Shown here piece after piece: positions 17,846-27,281 of a stretch of 64,000 bases of DNA. The position numbers were made by a program, and so were the translations under genes. The first letter of the stretch is position 1. Every line of letters starts with the position of its first letter. Under the pieces are notes generated by a model. That model did no database searches. It was given only the letters and a program-made list of their open reading frames with translations, and was not told the origin of the DNA. This stretch comes from HGM04593 sp045657945 (GTDB lineage: Bacteria > Bacteroidota > Bacteroidia > Bacteroidales > Bacteroidaceae): contig JAZOUB010000037.1 of the NCBI GenBank assembly GCA_045657945.1, forward strand, positions 124,001-188,000. Direction: 5' to 3'.

Positions 17846-18478
17846 TCAGAATTTTTTACCGTTTACAATGTACAGGAATGTTTTGAATATAAGCTTCACA
17901 TCAAGCCACAGAGAACGTTTGGATAGATAATCCAAATCCATTTGAAGACGGATGAGCATTTTCTCCATCGTATCGGTATAACCATTGTGCAATGTGGCCA
18001 TTGACGTCAACCCCGGACGCATCAAATATATGTAATCGTAATTGGGATTCTCCTTGCGTATCTTATCAATGAAATAGCGACGTTCGGGACGTGGGCCAAC
18101 AAAGGACATGTCACCCTTGAGCACATTCAGTAACTGAGGCAACTCGTCAAGGTGATGTTCGCGCAAGAAACGTCCGATTTTCGTCAACCTATCATCCCCC
18201 ACTGTTGCAAGACGTGGTTTTCCGTCACTCTCAGAGTCGGAACGCATAGTTCTGAACTTATAGATATTGAAAGGCACCCCTTTGTAGCCTATTCTCTCTT
18301 GCTTGAAAAGGACTGTACCATCTCTTTGACACAGAAGAGCTATACAGATAACGACAAAGAGAGGAGAGAGTATGATAAGTGCTATCAGCGAAGCCACAAA
18401 ATCAAAAGAACGCTTCACTGCACGCTCAAACAGATTCATTCCATCACGAATAACCGGACTCAAGACAGGTTGTTCCAT
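17846..18478 (-). CDS. Initiating sugar transferase (WcaJ/PglC-type)
   Basis: 210 residues. One membrane-inserted helix at about 27-49, then the bacterial sugar-transferase core: YKFRTMRSDSE, HLDELPQLLNVLKGDMSFVGPRPE with the catalytic Asp-Glu pair, and the MRPGLTSMATLHNGY tail (a variant of the usual RPGITG). It transfers a sugar-1-phosphate from a UDP-sugar to undecaprenyl phosphate and so starts each repeat unit. First gene of the polysaccharide operon. ATG 18478 is chosen; a GTG precedes it at 18481. Confidence 0.9.
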   Translation of the reverse strand: MEQPVLSPVIRDGMNLFERAVKRSFDFVASLIALIILSPLFVVICIALLCQRDGTVLFKQERIGYKGVPFNIYKFRTMRSDSESDGKPRLATVGDDRLTKIGRFLREHHLDELPQLLNVLKGDMSFVGPRPERRYFIDKIRKENPNYDYIYLMRPGLTSMATLHNGYTDTMEKMLIRLQMDLDYLSKRSLWLDVKLIFKTFLYIVNGKKF

Positions 18479-18481
18479 CAC

Positions 18482-18583
18482 GCAATATATATTGTTTTCT
18501 ATAGTAACTACTTATTTTGTCTTTTATTGTGTGTGCTTCTAAATAAATTCACACCACATAAAAAATGCCGGCAACAGGCATTT
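18482..18583 (-). terminator. Possible leader attenuator/terminator of the polysaccharide operon
   Basis: On the minus strand AAATGCC (18583-18577) pairs with GGCATTT (18569-18563) and is followed by TTT (18562-18560), an intrinsic-terminator layout. It lies downstream of the putative operon promoter and about 80 bp before the first start codon, so it could be an attenuator. It could equally be the terminator of the SpoIID-like gene that ends at 18718. Confidence 0.5.
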
Positions 18584-18585
18584 AC

Positions 18586-18611
18586 ACCGCAGACGTTCCA
18601 AAATCTGCGGT
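18586..18611 (-). repeat. Leader hairpin ahead of the terminator
   Basis: Arms ACCGCAGA and TCTGCGGT (18586-18593 and 18604-18611) pair perfectly around a 10-nt loop. It would be the first structure of the transcript made from the promoter at 18618. Confidence 0.55.
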
Positions 18612-18617
18612 ATCTTG

Positions 18618-18649
18618 CAAAGATAGACAAAATAAGCATCAAAAACCAA
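18618..18649 (-). promoter_or_regulatory. Putative promoter of the polysaccharide operon
   Basis: Minus-strand TATCTTTG (18625-18618) is a consensus -7 box; TTGG (18649-18646) is a near-consensus -33 box 20 bp upstream. Confidence 0.6.
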
Positions 18650-18717
18650 TGTAACCGGGAAAATCTTGACAGAATTCACAAAAAACACATGAAGCGTTGA
18701 ACAGAACTGGCTTTTGG

Positions 18718-20010
18718 TCACTTTTCAATCTGCGCCAAAACACTTTTTGGATAATAAAAAGATAGAATCTGCTCACAGGAGAAGCCCTTTTCGCCCATCA
18801 TCGCAGCACCAATCTGACACAGACCGACGCCATGTCCCCAACCCGCGCCTTTAAGGACAAACTGCACTTCACCGGCAGAATCACGGACTTTGTCAACGAC
18901 AAAGGCCGAGCTGTAAAGATGACTTTTTGATAACCAGCGACGGATTTCGAGTTCCTTGCCGATAGTTCTTGCTGTTTTTGAGCCAACGACCCTGAGCTTC
19001 ACTATTCGCCCCGATGCGCCACGCTCAACAGGCACCAGTTCTTCAATCGTACCAAAGTCTATTCCAGAGCGTTCCGAGACAAGTTCCGAGAGTTCCTTTT
19101 GCGAATAGACGACCGTCCAACGATAGAAATCATTCGTCTCACGGTCATACCCGTTGAGTATCTGTGACAACACGCCGCTGTCTGTAGTTGAGCAATATGA
19201 AGACGGGGTACTCTCAATCCACTCACGCACACCCTGTTCGGTTGTCAAATCGGGCAAAGGCTCAACAGTTCCGCAATCCCTGAATGCCTGCAAATAATCA
19301 AAATTCTCATTCTCCCAGCATGCCGAGAAGCGCTCTGTCACTCCGCCACAACATTTACTGAAGCGTGCATCACACACCTCGCCGCCATACATGAGCACAA
19401 TGCCGGCTGTAGCCTTGACCGCCTGCACTACATTGGGGTTATGCGCTCTTGTAACACCTTGATAACGTTGACAATGATCATCGGCGCAAAGATCAAAGAG
19501 AGTGTGATCCTCACGTGCATACCAACGAATAATTTCATCATCATTCTCCCAACCCAGAACACCCTGCTGCACCTTCTCCTTACGCAGCAATTGAGCATAG
19601 AGCCAGCTGCGCGAAACAATCGTATGCGCCTTAAGGAATTCCAATGAAGATGTCGCCGACATCTCACTCGATATAACACTCACAAGATACTCCTCAACAT
19701 CTATTCGGTTTATCGCGCGTACCTCCCCATCCTCAACTATCAGGCGTAGTGCACCCTTGAAAGTCAGTGATTCCTTTCTCTGCCAATGGAAATTCACGCC
19801 AATCACCACATCGTGTAGTGTAAAGAGCGAGTCATCAGTACAAGGAACAAAAAGCAACTCACTACATACGTTACCATTACAACAAAGCATGCAGTTCTCG
19901 ACAGAAACGCTGTTTCTTGCAGCACAAGCACACGATTCAGAGCAGAATTCCCCTACCAAATCAAATGTTATTCTGGGAGCACGCAATATGCCGACATCAA
20001 CCTTTCTCAT
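18718..20010 (-). CDS. SpoIID/LytB-domain protein
   Basis: 430 residues with no obvious signal peptide. The SpoIID core is present: a central EYLVSVISSEMSATSSLEFLKAHTIVSRSWL and the C-terminal hallmark GAGWGHGVGLCQIGAAMM followed by FYYPKSVL. SpoIID proteins are lytic transglycosylases and LytB proteins stimulate amidases, both acting on peptidoglycan; how a protein lacking a signal would reach it is unclear. It contains unusually many cysteines near the N-terminus (residues 18-62). Its ATG overlaps the stop of the preceding fusion gene (20007-20010), so the two are translationally coupled and likely work together. Confidence 0.85.
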   Translation of the reverse strand: MRKVDVGILRAPRITFDLVGEFCSESCACAARNSVSVENCMLCCNGNVCSELLFVPCTDDSLFTLHDVVIGVNFHWQRKESLTFKGALRLIVEDGEVRAINRIDVEEYLVSVISSEMSATSSLEFLKAHTIVSRSWLYAQLLRKEKVQQGVLGWENDDEIIRWYAREDHTLFDLCADDHCQRYQGVTRAHNPNVVQAVKATAGIVLMYGGEVCDARFSKCCGGVTERFSACWENENFDYLQAFRDCGTVEPLPDLTTEQGVREWIESTPSSYCSTTDSGVLSQILNGYDRETNDFYRWTVVYSQKELSELVSERSGIDFGTIEELVPVERGASGRIVKLRVVGSKTARTIGKELEIRRWLSKSHLYSSAFVVDKVRDSAGEVQFVLKGAGWGHGVGLCQIGAAMMGEKGFSCEQILSFYYPKSVLAQIEK

Positions 20011-22409
20011 ACAGCCCCGACTCTTTCAGCAATGACATCAACATCGTCTTTCGAGATGGCAACCTCGCGTAACAAAGCTACAGCCTCATCAGCCGTCAAT
20101 GCTTCAAAATCACACTCACGTGGTGTCACAATCAGGCCTGCCATATCCAATGTGCCAGGACTTACAAGACGACAGGAAGCATCGTTTGCATAATAACACT
20201 GCGGACGATGCTCTGCACGAGGAATCACCACCGTAACATACCCCTCGGATGCAGTGTAGTAGGCAATAACATTCATACGAGGCTCCGATTCACCATCTTT
20301 CGATGGCATTGCCGCAATCAGGCGCTCCAACAACTCCACCGAGTGAGACACCTGCTGTGAAACAATAACGATACATGGCACAACGTAACCTGCCACATTA
20401 TAAAGACATGCACTCCCGGTAAAGCACACAGGCTCCCCAAATACAAGTCCACCTTCACTTAAAGCCTTGACCAATGGAACATCGGCACGGCGCACTGCCT
20501 GCAGATGAGCATGGTCGGGAGCAGAAGCGCCACATTTTGCACCGTTATAAAAAACAGCCATACACTGCCATCTGTTGGCAAGATGCAACATATCTGCATA
20601 CATCGTACCCAGTTCCTGCGGCACATGCCGTTTCAAAGGCAAAGTAAAATGATATGGCAATATTGGATATGGGTTAACAAGCAGTTCCATCGTCCCCATC
20701 ACACTCTCTGTCATCTGTTCCAACGGACGATTTGCTGCACAAAGGAAGCACGGACGTGCCGCCAGCGACGCCGCGTCAACTTTTGCAGCAGTAGAGACAA
20801 CACGCGTAGGATTATACTGTACGCACAGGCCATTTCCAAAATTGCGGACTTTTACATCAGCGAGCATATCGTATCGTTCAGCCACATCGGGCCACTGGGA
20901 CAACTGTTTGTTAAAGAACTCCGACATTCCTTCCTCCGGGATAATTTCAAGTCCTTTAACATAAGACTGACGCGCCTTCAGTTCCTCATTGCGCAAAGTA
21001 TCCTTATAAAAATTATGGGCATTCACCTTTTCATGTGACAATGCAGCATCGGAATTTCCGCCCCAACGACGGCACAGATAGAGAACATCGTATATGCGGC
21101 CAATCTTGTAACGACGCGAAATCTGCAGCCCCACAGCATAATCCTCGCCATAGCTGACATTCGGGAAGCCGACCTCACGGATTATCGGAGTATAAAATGC
21201 ACGAGGCGCACCAAGACCATTTATTCTCAATGCGTTGTTACGACCATTCTCTTCGCTCCACTCACGATGATCAATCACACCCGGAGGCAATGTATTGAGG
21301 TCGAAGTCGCATATCCTGTACGTTCCTATGAGCATGGCGCATTGCTGCTGATAAAAACCATCGACCACCCGCTGCAAGGTATTTTCATCGCTATATATAT
21401 CATCGCTGTCAAGCTGAATAGCAAAGCGGCCGCAACGGCTGTCATTCACAGCCAAATCCCAGCAACCGCCGATACCAAGCCCCTTATCTAACGGCACAAT
21501 ATGCACCACCCTTTCATCGGCAAAGGATTCTATAATTTCCGGTGTACCGTCGGTTGAATGGTTATCAACCACTAGAATGTTGAATGTAAACGAAGTTCTC
21601 TGCTTCAACACAGATGATATGGCATCTGCAATTGTCGATTCACGGTTAAGCACTGGTATAACAACCGAAGCCTCTACTGGAAATTCTCCGATAAAAAGGT
21701 CTATTTTCTCATATTTGCACGGCGGCAACCAAGCACCTATCATCTTAAGGTGATGAGTGCACACCTTCTCCATTTCAACCTGCACACCACGCTGAGCCGG
21801 ATTTACATAATCAAACTGTTTCTCGCCGCTTTTGCGCAGATCTGATTCATCCTCGACGTAAACATATTCACAGAAATGGAACAGAGGCCCCACACGGCCC
21901 ATTGCCAGACGAAGCTGGTAGAGCCCAGCGAATTCATACTCATCCAATGACATGGCAAGATATTCTTTCAAAGCCTTCTTCCTGAACAGGAGCAGTGAAC
22001 CGAAATCAAAATCATTGCGCAGGCTACCGGGCAAGCAATCAATGGTCGGTGCATCCATACTCTGGCCATCAATCATCTTACGATAGTGCGAATAGGCCAT
22101 AGACGCCTCTTGCGGCATCGCTTCACACAGCCTATCCAGCATATTATCATAGACAGCAACACCCCTTTTGCCAATAAACAGTTGGTAATCCGCAGTAGAT
22201 TTCTCTGCAATTAGCATGAAAGTCGCTGTAGAAGACAGGGAATCGACATGTAACACATTCACTTTCGGTGGCAACACAACTGCTGAGGGCGATGGGCACA
22301 GAAGCCAGACAGCCGTTACAGAAGGATTATTCAAGAACTGTTCAACATCTGAAAGCAGGACATCTCCTGCACCCGGGAGAAATATTTCTATCGTATAATT
22401 TTTCATCAT
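20007..22409 (-). CDS. Glycosyltransferase GT2 + DUF4922 (HIT-like) fusion protein
   Basis: 800 residues. Residues 1-240 are a variable N-terminal region; 243-400 form a GT2 domain (ASVVIPVLNRESTIADAISSVLKQR, VVDNHSTDGTPEI, IQLDSDDIYSDENTL); the C-terminal 250 residues match DUF4922, a HIT-superfamily domain, with FLCAANRPLEQ, ILPYHFTLPLKRHVPQ and the histidine motif DHAHLQAV. The latter resembles nucleotidylyl transferases such as ADP-sulfurylase or GDP-galactose phosphorylase. The pairing suggests that a sugar nucleotide is both made and used, but this is inference. Overlaps the SpoIID-like gene by 4 bp. Confidence 0.85.
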   Translation of the reverse strand: MMKNYTIEIFLPGAGDVLLSDVEQFLNNPSVTAVWLLCPSPSAVVLPPKVNVLHVDSLSSTATFMLIAEKSTADYQLFIGKRGVAVYDNMLDRLCEAMPQEASMAYSHYRKMIDGQSMDAPTIDCLPGSLRNDFDFGSLLLFRKKALKEYLAMSLDEYEFAGLYQLRLAMGRVGPLFHFCEYVYVEDESDLRKSGEKQFDYVNPAQRGVQVEMEKVCTHHLKMIGAWLPPCKYEKIDLFIGEFPVEASVVIPVLNRESTIADAISSVLKQRTSFTFNILVVDNHSTDGTPEIIESFADERVVHIVPLDKGLGIGGCWDLAVNDSRCGRFAIQLDSDDIYSDENTLQRVVDGFYQQQCAMLIGTYRICDFDLNTLPPGVIDHREWSEENGRNNALRINGLGAPRAFYTPIIREVGFPNVSYGEDYAVGLQISRRYKIGRIYDVLYLCRRWGGNSDAALSHEKVNAHNFYKDTLRNEELKARQSYVKGLEIIPEEGMSEFFNKQLSQWPDVAERYDMLADVKVRNFGNGLCVQYNPTRVVSTAAKVDAASLAARPCFLCAANRPLEQMTESVMGTMELLVNPYPILPYHFTLPLKRHVPQELGTMYADMLHLANRWQCMAVFYNGAKCGASAPDHAHLQAVRRADVPLVKALSEGGLVFGEPVCFTGSACLYNVAGYVVPCIVIVSQQVSHSVELLERLIAAMPSKDGESEPRMNVIAYYTASEGYVTVVIPRAEHRPQCYYANDASCRLVSPGTLDMAGLIVTPRECDFEALTADEAVALLREVAISKDDVDVIAERVGAV

Positions 22410-22563
22410 TGGATTTGTTTATCGCGAAATTATATAAAAAAAGCACGGCAGACAAACAATGTCACCACATAAAATATTATTCATTATTAAAAAAGCGAAC
22501 AGATAACGAAATAATCACTTTTTTGCATTATCTTCGCAAAGAAATAGAAACCCACGGTGCATT

Positions 22564-23598
22564 ATGGAAGAAAAGAAAAGAAAATTGGCTGGTATGACAC
22601 TTGGCGACTTGACAGACGCTGTCAAAGAGGCCGGCATGCCGGCGTTTACCGCCAAACAGATTGCCGATTGGGTATATAAGAAAAGAGTACAGACTATTGA
22701 CGGGATGTCAAACATCTCGCTCAAGAACCGAGCAAGGCTGAACGAGTTGTTCGAGGTCGGATATGCCGCGCCTGCCGATGCAGCCCGTTCAATCGACGGT
22801 ACCGTCAAATACCTGTACAGGGTTGACAACAACCACTTTGTGGAGGCCGTGTATATCCCGGACGGTGAGCGCGCCACACTATGCGTCTCGTCACAGGTCG
22901 GCTGCAAGATGAACTGTCTTTTCTGCATGACTGGAAAGCAGAAATACACAGCCAATCTAACCACTAATGAAATAATCAACCAGATTCTGGCACTCCCCGA
23001 GTTCGAGAAACTCACGAATATTGTTTTCATGGGAATGGGCGAACCATGCGACAACCTTGACAACTTATTGCCTGCCATTGAGATTCTGACATCAGAATAT
23101 GGCCTTGGATGGAGCCCACACCGCCTCACCGTTTCATCGGTAGGCATACGCAAGGGATTGAAGCGACTGCTCGACTCGGGTGACTACCACATTGCAATAA
23201 GCCTGCACCACCCTATTCCACAGCAACGCGCCGAGATTATGCCTGCCGAAAAGGGATTCCCGATAACCGAGGTGCTCGACCTTTTGCGACAATATGATTT
23301 CAGCCATCAGAGAAGGCTTACATTTGAGTATATCGTATTCAAAGGTGTCAACGAGACGACATTCCACGCCCGCAAACTGATTCAGTTGCTTGATGGTCTT
23401 GACTGCCGCATCAACCTCATACGTTACCATGCCATACCAGGCGTGCAACTTGATGGAGTTAACGATGAAGAGATGACAAGACTGCGCGATTTCCTGACAC
23501 ATAACGGACTCTTCACCACAATAAGGGCATCACGCGGCGAAGACATCTTTGCAGCATGCGGAATGTTATCTACACTCAAACAGGAAAAGGAACAATAA
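22564..23598 (+). CDS. rlmN: 23S rRNA (adenine2503-C2)/tRNA (adenine37-C2)-methyltransferase
   Basis: 344 residues, standard length. Radical-SAM enzyme using two SAM molecules to methylate C2 of A2503 in 23S rRNA. The [4Fe-4S] motif CKMNCLFC lies at about residues 112-119, just after the conserved SSQVG. Other family marks are GMGEPCDN, the acceptor region SLHHPIPQQRAEIMP, and the C-terminal mechanistic cysteine in FAACGML. First gene of a plus-strand run; divergent from the GT2-DUF4922 fusion. Confidence 0.96.
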   Translation: MEEKKRKLAGMTLGDLTDAVKEAGMPAFTAKQIADWVYKKRVQTIDGMSNISLKNRARLNELFEVGYAAPADAARSIDGTVKYLYRVDNNHFVEAVYIPDGERATLCVSSQVGCKMNCLFCMTGKQKYTANLTTNEIINQILALPEFEKLTNIVFMGMGEPCDNLDNLLPAIEILTSEYGLGWSPHRLTVSSVGIRKGLKRLLDSGDYHIAISLHHPIPQQRAEIMPAEKGFPITEVLDLLRQYDFSHQRRLTFEYIVFKGVNETTFHARKLIQLLDGLDCRINLIRYHAIPGVQLDGVNDEEMTRLRDFLTHNGLFTTIRASRGEDIFAACGMLSTLKQEKEQ

Positions 23599-23614
23599 CA
23601 AACCTAATACATTT

Positions 23615-24607
23615 ATGAAAAAGATATTTCTATTTTTACTATCAATAGTACTGCTCACATCGTGCGACGGAGACATAAGACAAAAATCGGCAGGAGCACC
23701 TTTTGAAGTCATGCTTGTATGCGATGACAATGTCTGGAATTCATCGGCAGGCCAGGCTCTTGAGCAAGCCCTTGACACTCCGGTACCGGGCATACCACAA
23801 CCCGAAGCATCGTTCAAGGTAACAAGACGTAGCAAAAGTGAGTTCAACTCAACAGCTCAGTTGTTCCGCAACGTCATTATAGTTGACATAGACAGCAGGC
23901 ACAGCAAGTGCAAGTTGAGTTCCGAGAGAGATGTATATGCCGAGAATCAGATAGTCCTTGTCATCTCTGCACCGGACAACAGGTCATTTGGAAATTTCGT
24001 TTACCGCAATGCCAACGTAATCGTCCAATTCTTCACAGAGAAGGAGCGCGAGCGTCAGATTGAAACACTTGAAAAGAGCCACAACAAAAGCATATCGGAG
24101 CTGATAAAACAGAAATTCGGATGCGTAATGTTGACACCATCGGACATAACAGGCCGCAAGGAAGGAAAGGATTTCCTTTGGATTTCGGACTACAACAACC
24201 CGAGCAAGACCGACATGATGAATTTTGCGGTGTACAGCTACCCTTATACTTCGACCGATAATTTCTCAAAGGAATATTTCATACAGCAACGAAATGCATT
24301 CATGAAAGAGAACATCCCCGGAGGAGTTCCCGGTTCATACATACAGACCGACGCAAAAACAGTGACCATAGAACCAACATCATATAATGGAAAATACATG
24401 AGCATTGCCCGTGGCAGCTGGTACATGGAAAACGATGAGATGTTCGGTGGCGGTCCTTTCGTCTCACACTCAATTGTGGATGAGAAGAATGGAAGGGTTA
24501 TTGTTGTAGAGGCATTTGTCTATGCCCCCAACAAAGAGAAGCGCGGCTACATCCGCAAGCTTGAGGCTTCACTATACACCCTTAAGCTCCCTGTTGACCT
24601 TGAATGA
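23615..24607 (+). CDS. DUF4837-family lipoprotein
   Basis: 330 residues from ATG 23615, where MKKIFLFLLSIVLLTSC gives a signal with acylated cysteine at 17; the frame runs back into rlmN but without a signal. DUF4837 is a Bacteroidetes family of unknown function; recognisable segments are the N-terminal PFEVMLVCDDNVW and the C-terminal RGSWYMENDEMFGGGPFVSHS. Periplasmic or outer-membrane attached. It lies between rlmN and pdxA, 41 bp before the latter. Confidence 0.8.
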   Translation: MKKIFLFLLSIVLLTSCDGDIRQKSAGAPFEVMLVCDDNVWNSSAGQALEQALDTPVPGIPQPEASFKVTRRSKSEFNSTAQLFRNVIIVDIDSRHSKCKLSSERDVYAENQIVLVISAPDNRSFGNFVYRNANVIVQFFTEKERERQIETLEKSHNKSISELIKQKFGCVMLTPSDITGRKEGKDFLWISDYNNPSKTDMMNFAVYSYPYTSTDNFSKEYFIQQRNAFMKENIPGGVPGSYIQTDAKTVTIEPTSYNGKYMSIARGSWYMENDEMFGGGPFVSHSIVDEKNGRVIVVEAFVYAPNKEKRGYIRKLEASLYTLKLPVDLE

Positions 24608-24648
24608 CAAGAGAAAGCAACTGAAAGCATACAAAATACCGATATAAA

Positions 24649-25746
24649 ATGAGCGAAAAAGGAAAAGTACGTGTAGGAATCACACAAGGAGACATCAACG
24701 GAATCGGTTACGAAATAATTTTCAAGACATTTGAAAACCCGGAGATGTTCGATATATGCACACCGATAGTCTTCGGTTCCCCCAAAGCTGCAGCATACCA
24801 CCGCAAGGCACTTGAAATGGAGATTACATATAATGCCATTGAAAAAGCCTCAGACGCACAAGCCGGCAAGTTGAACATTGTCAACTGCAACAACGATGAG
24901 TTGCACATTGAACTAGGCACCAGCAGTGCCGAAGCCGGAGAGGCAGCATTCCAGGCATTGGAAAAAGCTGTCGAGGCCTACAGGAAAGGCGAAATAGATG
25001 TCATTGTAACGGCGCCCATTGACAAGAACGCAATACAGAGTGAGCAGTTCAGATTCCCGGGACACACAGAATACCTGCAGGAATGCAGTGGCGAGGAGCA
25101 CAAGGCACTAATGATACTGTGCAGTGACGACCTGCGCATCGCGGTTGCCACATCGCACCTTGCATTGCGTGATATACCTGCTGCAATTACTCCCGAGTTG
25201 CTCGAAGAGAAGATAACCCTTCTCAACAGTAGTCTGAAAGAGGATTTCAACATCGATGCACCAAAAATCGCAGTTCTCTCCCTTAACCCGCACTCCGGCG
25301 ACAACGGTCTGCTTGGCAAGGAAGAAATTGAGATTATAGGCCCTACAATACGCAAGATGAATGACAGCGGCATCTTCTGCTACGGTCCTTTTGCAGCGGA
25401 CGGCTTTATGGGTTGTGGAAAATACGACCACTTTGACGCCATTCTTGCAATGTACCATGACCAAGGTCTTGCTCCATTCAAGGTACTTGCCATGAACAAC
25501 GGCGTTAACTTCACTGCTGGTTTGCCAATCATACGCACATCACCGGCTCACGGCGTTGCCGCTGACATTGCCGGCAAGGGCATCGCTGACGAGAACTCGT
25601 TCCGCCAGGCAATATATGCGGCCATAGACATTCTGCGCAACCGCAAGTTCTATGCTGAAGCACGTCGTAATCCATTGCGCAAGCTCTACTTTGAGAAGCG
25701 TGACGACAGCAACCGTCTGAACCTGCAGCAAGCCGACAACGATTAA
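24649..25746 (+). CDS. pdxA: 4-hydroxythreonine-4-phosphate dehydrogenase
   Basis: 365 residues. NAD-dependent enzyme of the DXP-dependent pyridoxal-phosphate pathway that oxidises 4-phosphohydroxythreonine and yields 3-amino-1-hydroxyacetone phosphate. It opens with VRVGITQGDINGIGYEI, has the phosphate/metal-binding histidines in FPGHTEYLQE and YHDQGLAPFKVL, and the NFTAGLPIIRTSPAHG motif at the C-terminus. About 35 residues longer than E. coli PdxA, as usual in Bacteroidetes. Followed after 23 bp by the nucleotidyltransferase of the putative lipid head-group set. Confidence 0.95.
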   Translation: MSEKGKVRVGITQGDINGIGYEIIFKTFENPEMFDICTPIVFGSPKAAAYHRKALEMEITYNAIEKASDAQAGKLNIVNCNNDELHIELGTSSAEAGEAAFQALEKAVEAYRKGEIDVIVTAPIDKNAIQSEQFRFPGHTEYLQECSGEEHKALMILCSDDLRIAVATSHLALRDIPAAITPELLEEKITLLNSSLKEDFNIDAPKIAVLSLNPHSGDNGLLGKEEIEIIGPTIRKMNDSGIFCYGPFAADGFMGCGKYDHFDAILAMYHDQGLAPFKVLAMNNGVNFTAGLPIIRTSPAHGVAADIAGKGIADENSFRQAIYAAIDILRNRKFYAEARRNPLRKLYFEKRDDSNRLNLQQADND

Positions 25747-25769
25747 ACGACCGTTTACTCCAAAACAGA

Positions 25770-26465
25770 ATGAAATTTGCGATAATAGCAGCCGGCGAAG
25801 GTTCACGCTTGGCACAGGAAGGTGTCAAGGAACCCAAGCCACTAATCAAATTACAAGGCATTCCCATCATAGAACGCCTTGTAATGCTTTTTGCATCATT
25901 GAATGCAAAAAGCATCTGCATAATAATCAACAACCAACAACCCGAGACACTGCAACTGTTGCAGAAGCTGCAGAAGCGATACCCCATAGAACTTGTTGTC
26001 AAGGACACACCAAGTTCCATGCACAGCCTTCATGCTCTGAGCCACCTGCTACGCGACGATAAGTTCTGCCTGACTACCGTAGATACAATCTTCCGGGAGA
26101 AGGAGTTCGCAGAGTACATCAGGGCTTTTGAAACAAACCAATGCGACGGTCTCATGGCTGTCACCGATTATATTGATGACGAGAAGCCGCTTTATGTGGA
26201 GACCGACGAGACTTGGGACATAACAGCCTTTTATGACAAACCGACAGCCGCATCGAAATATATTTCGGGAGGCATATACGGCTTACAGGAAAATGCTCTT
26301 GACATACTTGACTGCTGCATGGCTGCAGGCAAGGAGAGAATGCGTAATTTCCAGCGAAGCCTTGTCGAGAACGGCCTTAAACTGAAAGCCCACCCGTTTG
26401 GAAAGATAATTGATATTGACCACGCTGAGGATATTGCCAAGGCCGAAAGTTTTCTTGCAGAATGA
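25770..26465 (+). CDS. Nucleotidyltransferase (MobA/sugar-phosphate NTP-transferase type)
   Basis: 231 residues, a single Rossmann-like NTP-transferase domain. The N-terminal AAGEGSRL is the GXGXR-type nucleotide loop and KEPKPLIKLQGIPIIE the following lysine-proline motif; TTVDTIF holds the metal-binding aspartate. It should join NMP (often CMP or UMP) to a phosphorylated small molecule, releasing pyrophosphate. Stop overlaps the next start (ATGA, 26462-26465). Together with the CDP-alcohol phosphatidyltransferase it suggests that this enzyme makes the activated head group; inositol-1-phosphate cytidylyltransferase-like activity is one possibility. Confidence 0.8.
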   Translation: MKFAIIAAGEGSRLAQEGVKEPKPLIKLQGIPIIERLVMLFASLNAKSICIIINNQQPETLQLLQKLQKRYPIELVVKDTPSSMHSLHALSHLLRDDKFCLTTVDTIFREKEFAEYIRAFETNQCDGLMAVTDYIDDEKPLYVETDETWDITAFYDKPTAASKYISGGIYGLQENALDILDCCMAAGKERMRNFQRSLVENGLKLKAHPFGKIIDIDHAEDIAKAESFLAE

Positions 26466-27277
26466 TAAAAGTTGCAATCATTGCACGCGACCAGACAGAC
26501 TCGCCCAACATGGCATCAAACGATGCAGCGATTCTGGAACGGATCAGCACTATGCTGAGAGAAGGTGGCGTGGAGGTTGTAGAGATAGGAAACAACACAA
26601 AGATACCACAGGACATTGATATTGTATGCTCAATGTCGCGCACGACAAGCACACTGCAATGGCTGAAGGATGCCGAAGCACGAGGCGGAAAAGTCTTGAA
26701 CCCTACTACTGCTGTGGAAAGATGTTCACGCATCGAATTCATGAAAATTCTGAGCGACAACAACATTCCGCAACCGCTTTACAGAATTGTTGACACGGCC
26801 GATGAATTGCTCGATGATTGTTTCCCTTGTTGGATAAAGAAGGCCGAAGGCTGGAGCAAGCACAAGGATGATGTTTGTTTCGTACAGAGCCGAGAAGAAG
26901 CCATCTGGGCAATGGAGCAACTGGCTTCGCGCGGCATTGGACAGGTCATACAGATGCAGCATTGCCGCGGAGACATCGTAAAGTTCTATGGCATTGGCGA
27001 CAGGCTGTTCCACCACATCTATCCCACAGGCGGCAAGTTCGGTCACGAAGAGATCAACGGTGCACCACAGGAGTACAGCTTTGACGCAGACAGACTAAAG
27101 GAGATTGCGCAAAGGGCTGCCAAGGCCATTGGACTGGAGATATTTGGCGGCGATGCCATAATCGGCCCGGCAGGAGACATCAGCATAATAGACATCAACG
27201 ATTTCCCGAGCTTCACTGCAATACGCGAAGCGGCAGCACAGGAGATTGCCGGAATTATAATGAACAAGACAGAATAG
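26462..27277 (+). CDS. ATP-grasp-domain protein (RimK-like)
   Basis: 271 residues. The layout is that of a small ATP-grasp ligase: an N-terminal pre-domain (1-95), then KILSDNNIPQPLYRIVD, the ATP-contacting lysines in CWIKKAEGWSKH, IQMQHCRGDIVKFYGIGD, and the metal-binding end DINDFPSF. Such enzymes form an amide, thioester or phosphate bond by way of an acyl-phosphate. The substrate is unknown. The ATG overlaps the preceding stop, and 4 bp separate it from the next gene, so it is part of the same pathway. Confidence 0.8.
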   Translation: MIKVAIIARDQTDSPNMASNDAAILERISTMLREGGVEVVEIGNNTKIPQDIDIVCSMSRTTSTLQWLKDAEARGGKVLNPTTAVERCSRIEFMKILSDNNIPQPLYRIVDTADELLDDCFPCWIKKAEGWSKHKDDVCFVQSREEAIWAMEQLASRGIGQVIQMQHCRGDIVKFYGIGDRLFHHIYPTGGKFGHEEINGAPQEYSFDADRLKEIAQRAAKAIGLEIFGGDAIIGPAGDISIIDINDFPSFTAIREAAAQEIAGIIMNKTE

Positions 27278-27281
27278 AAGA

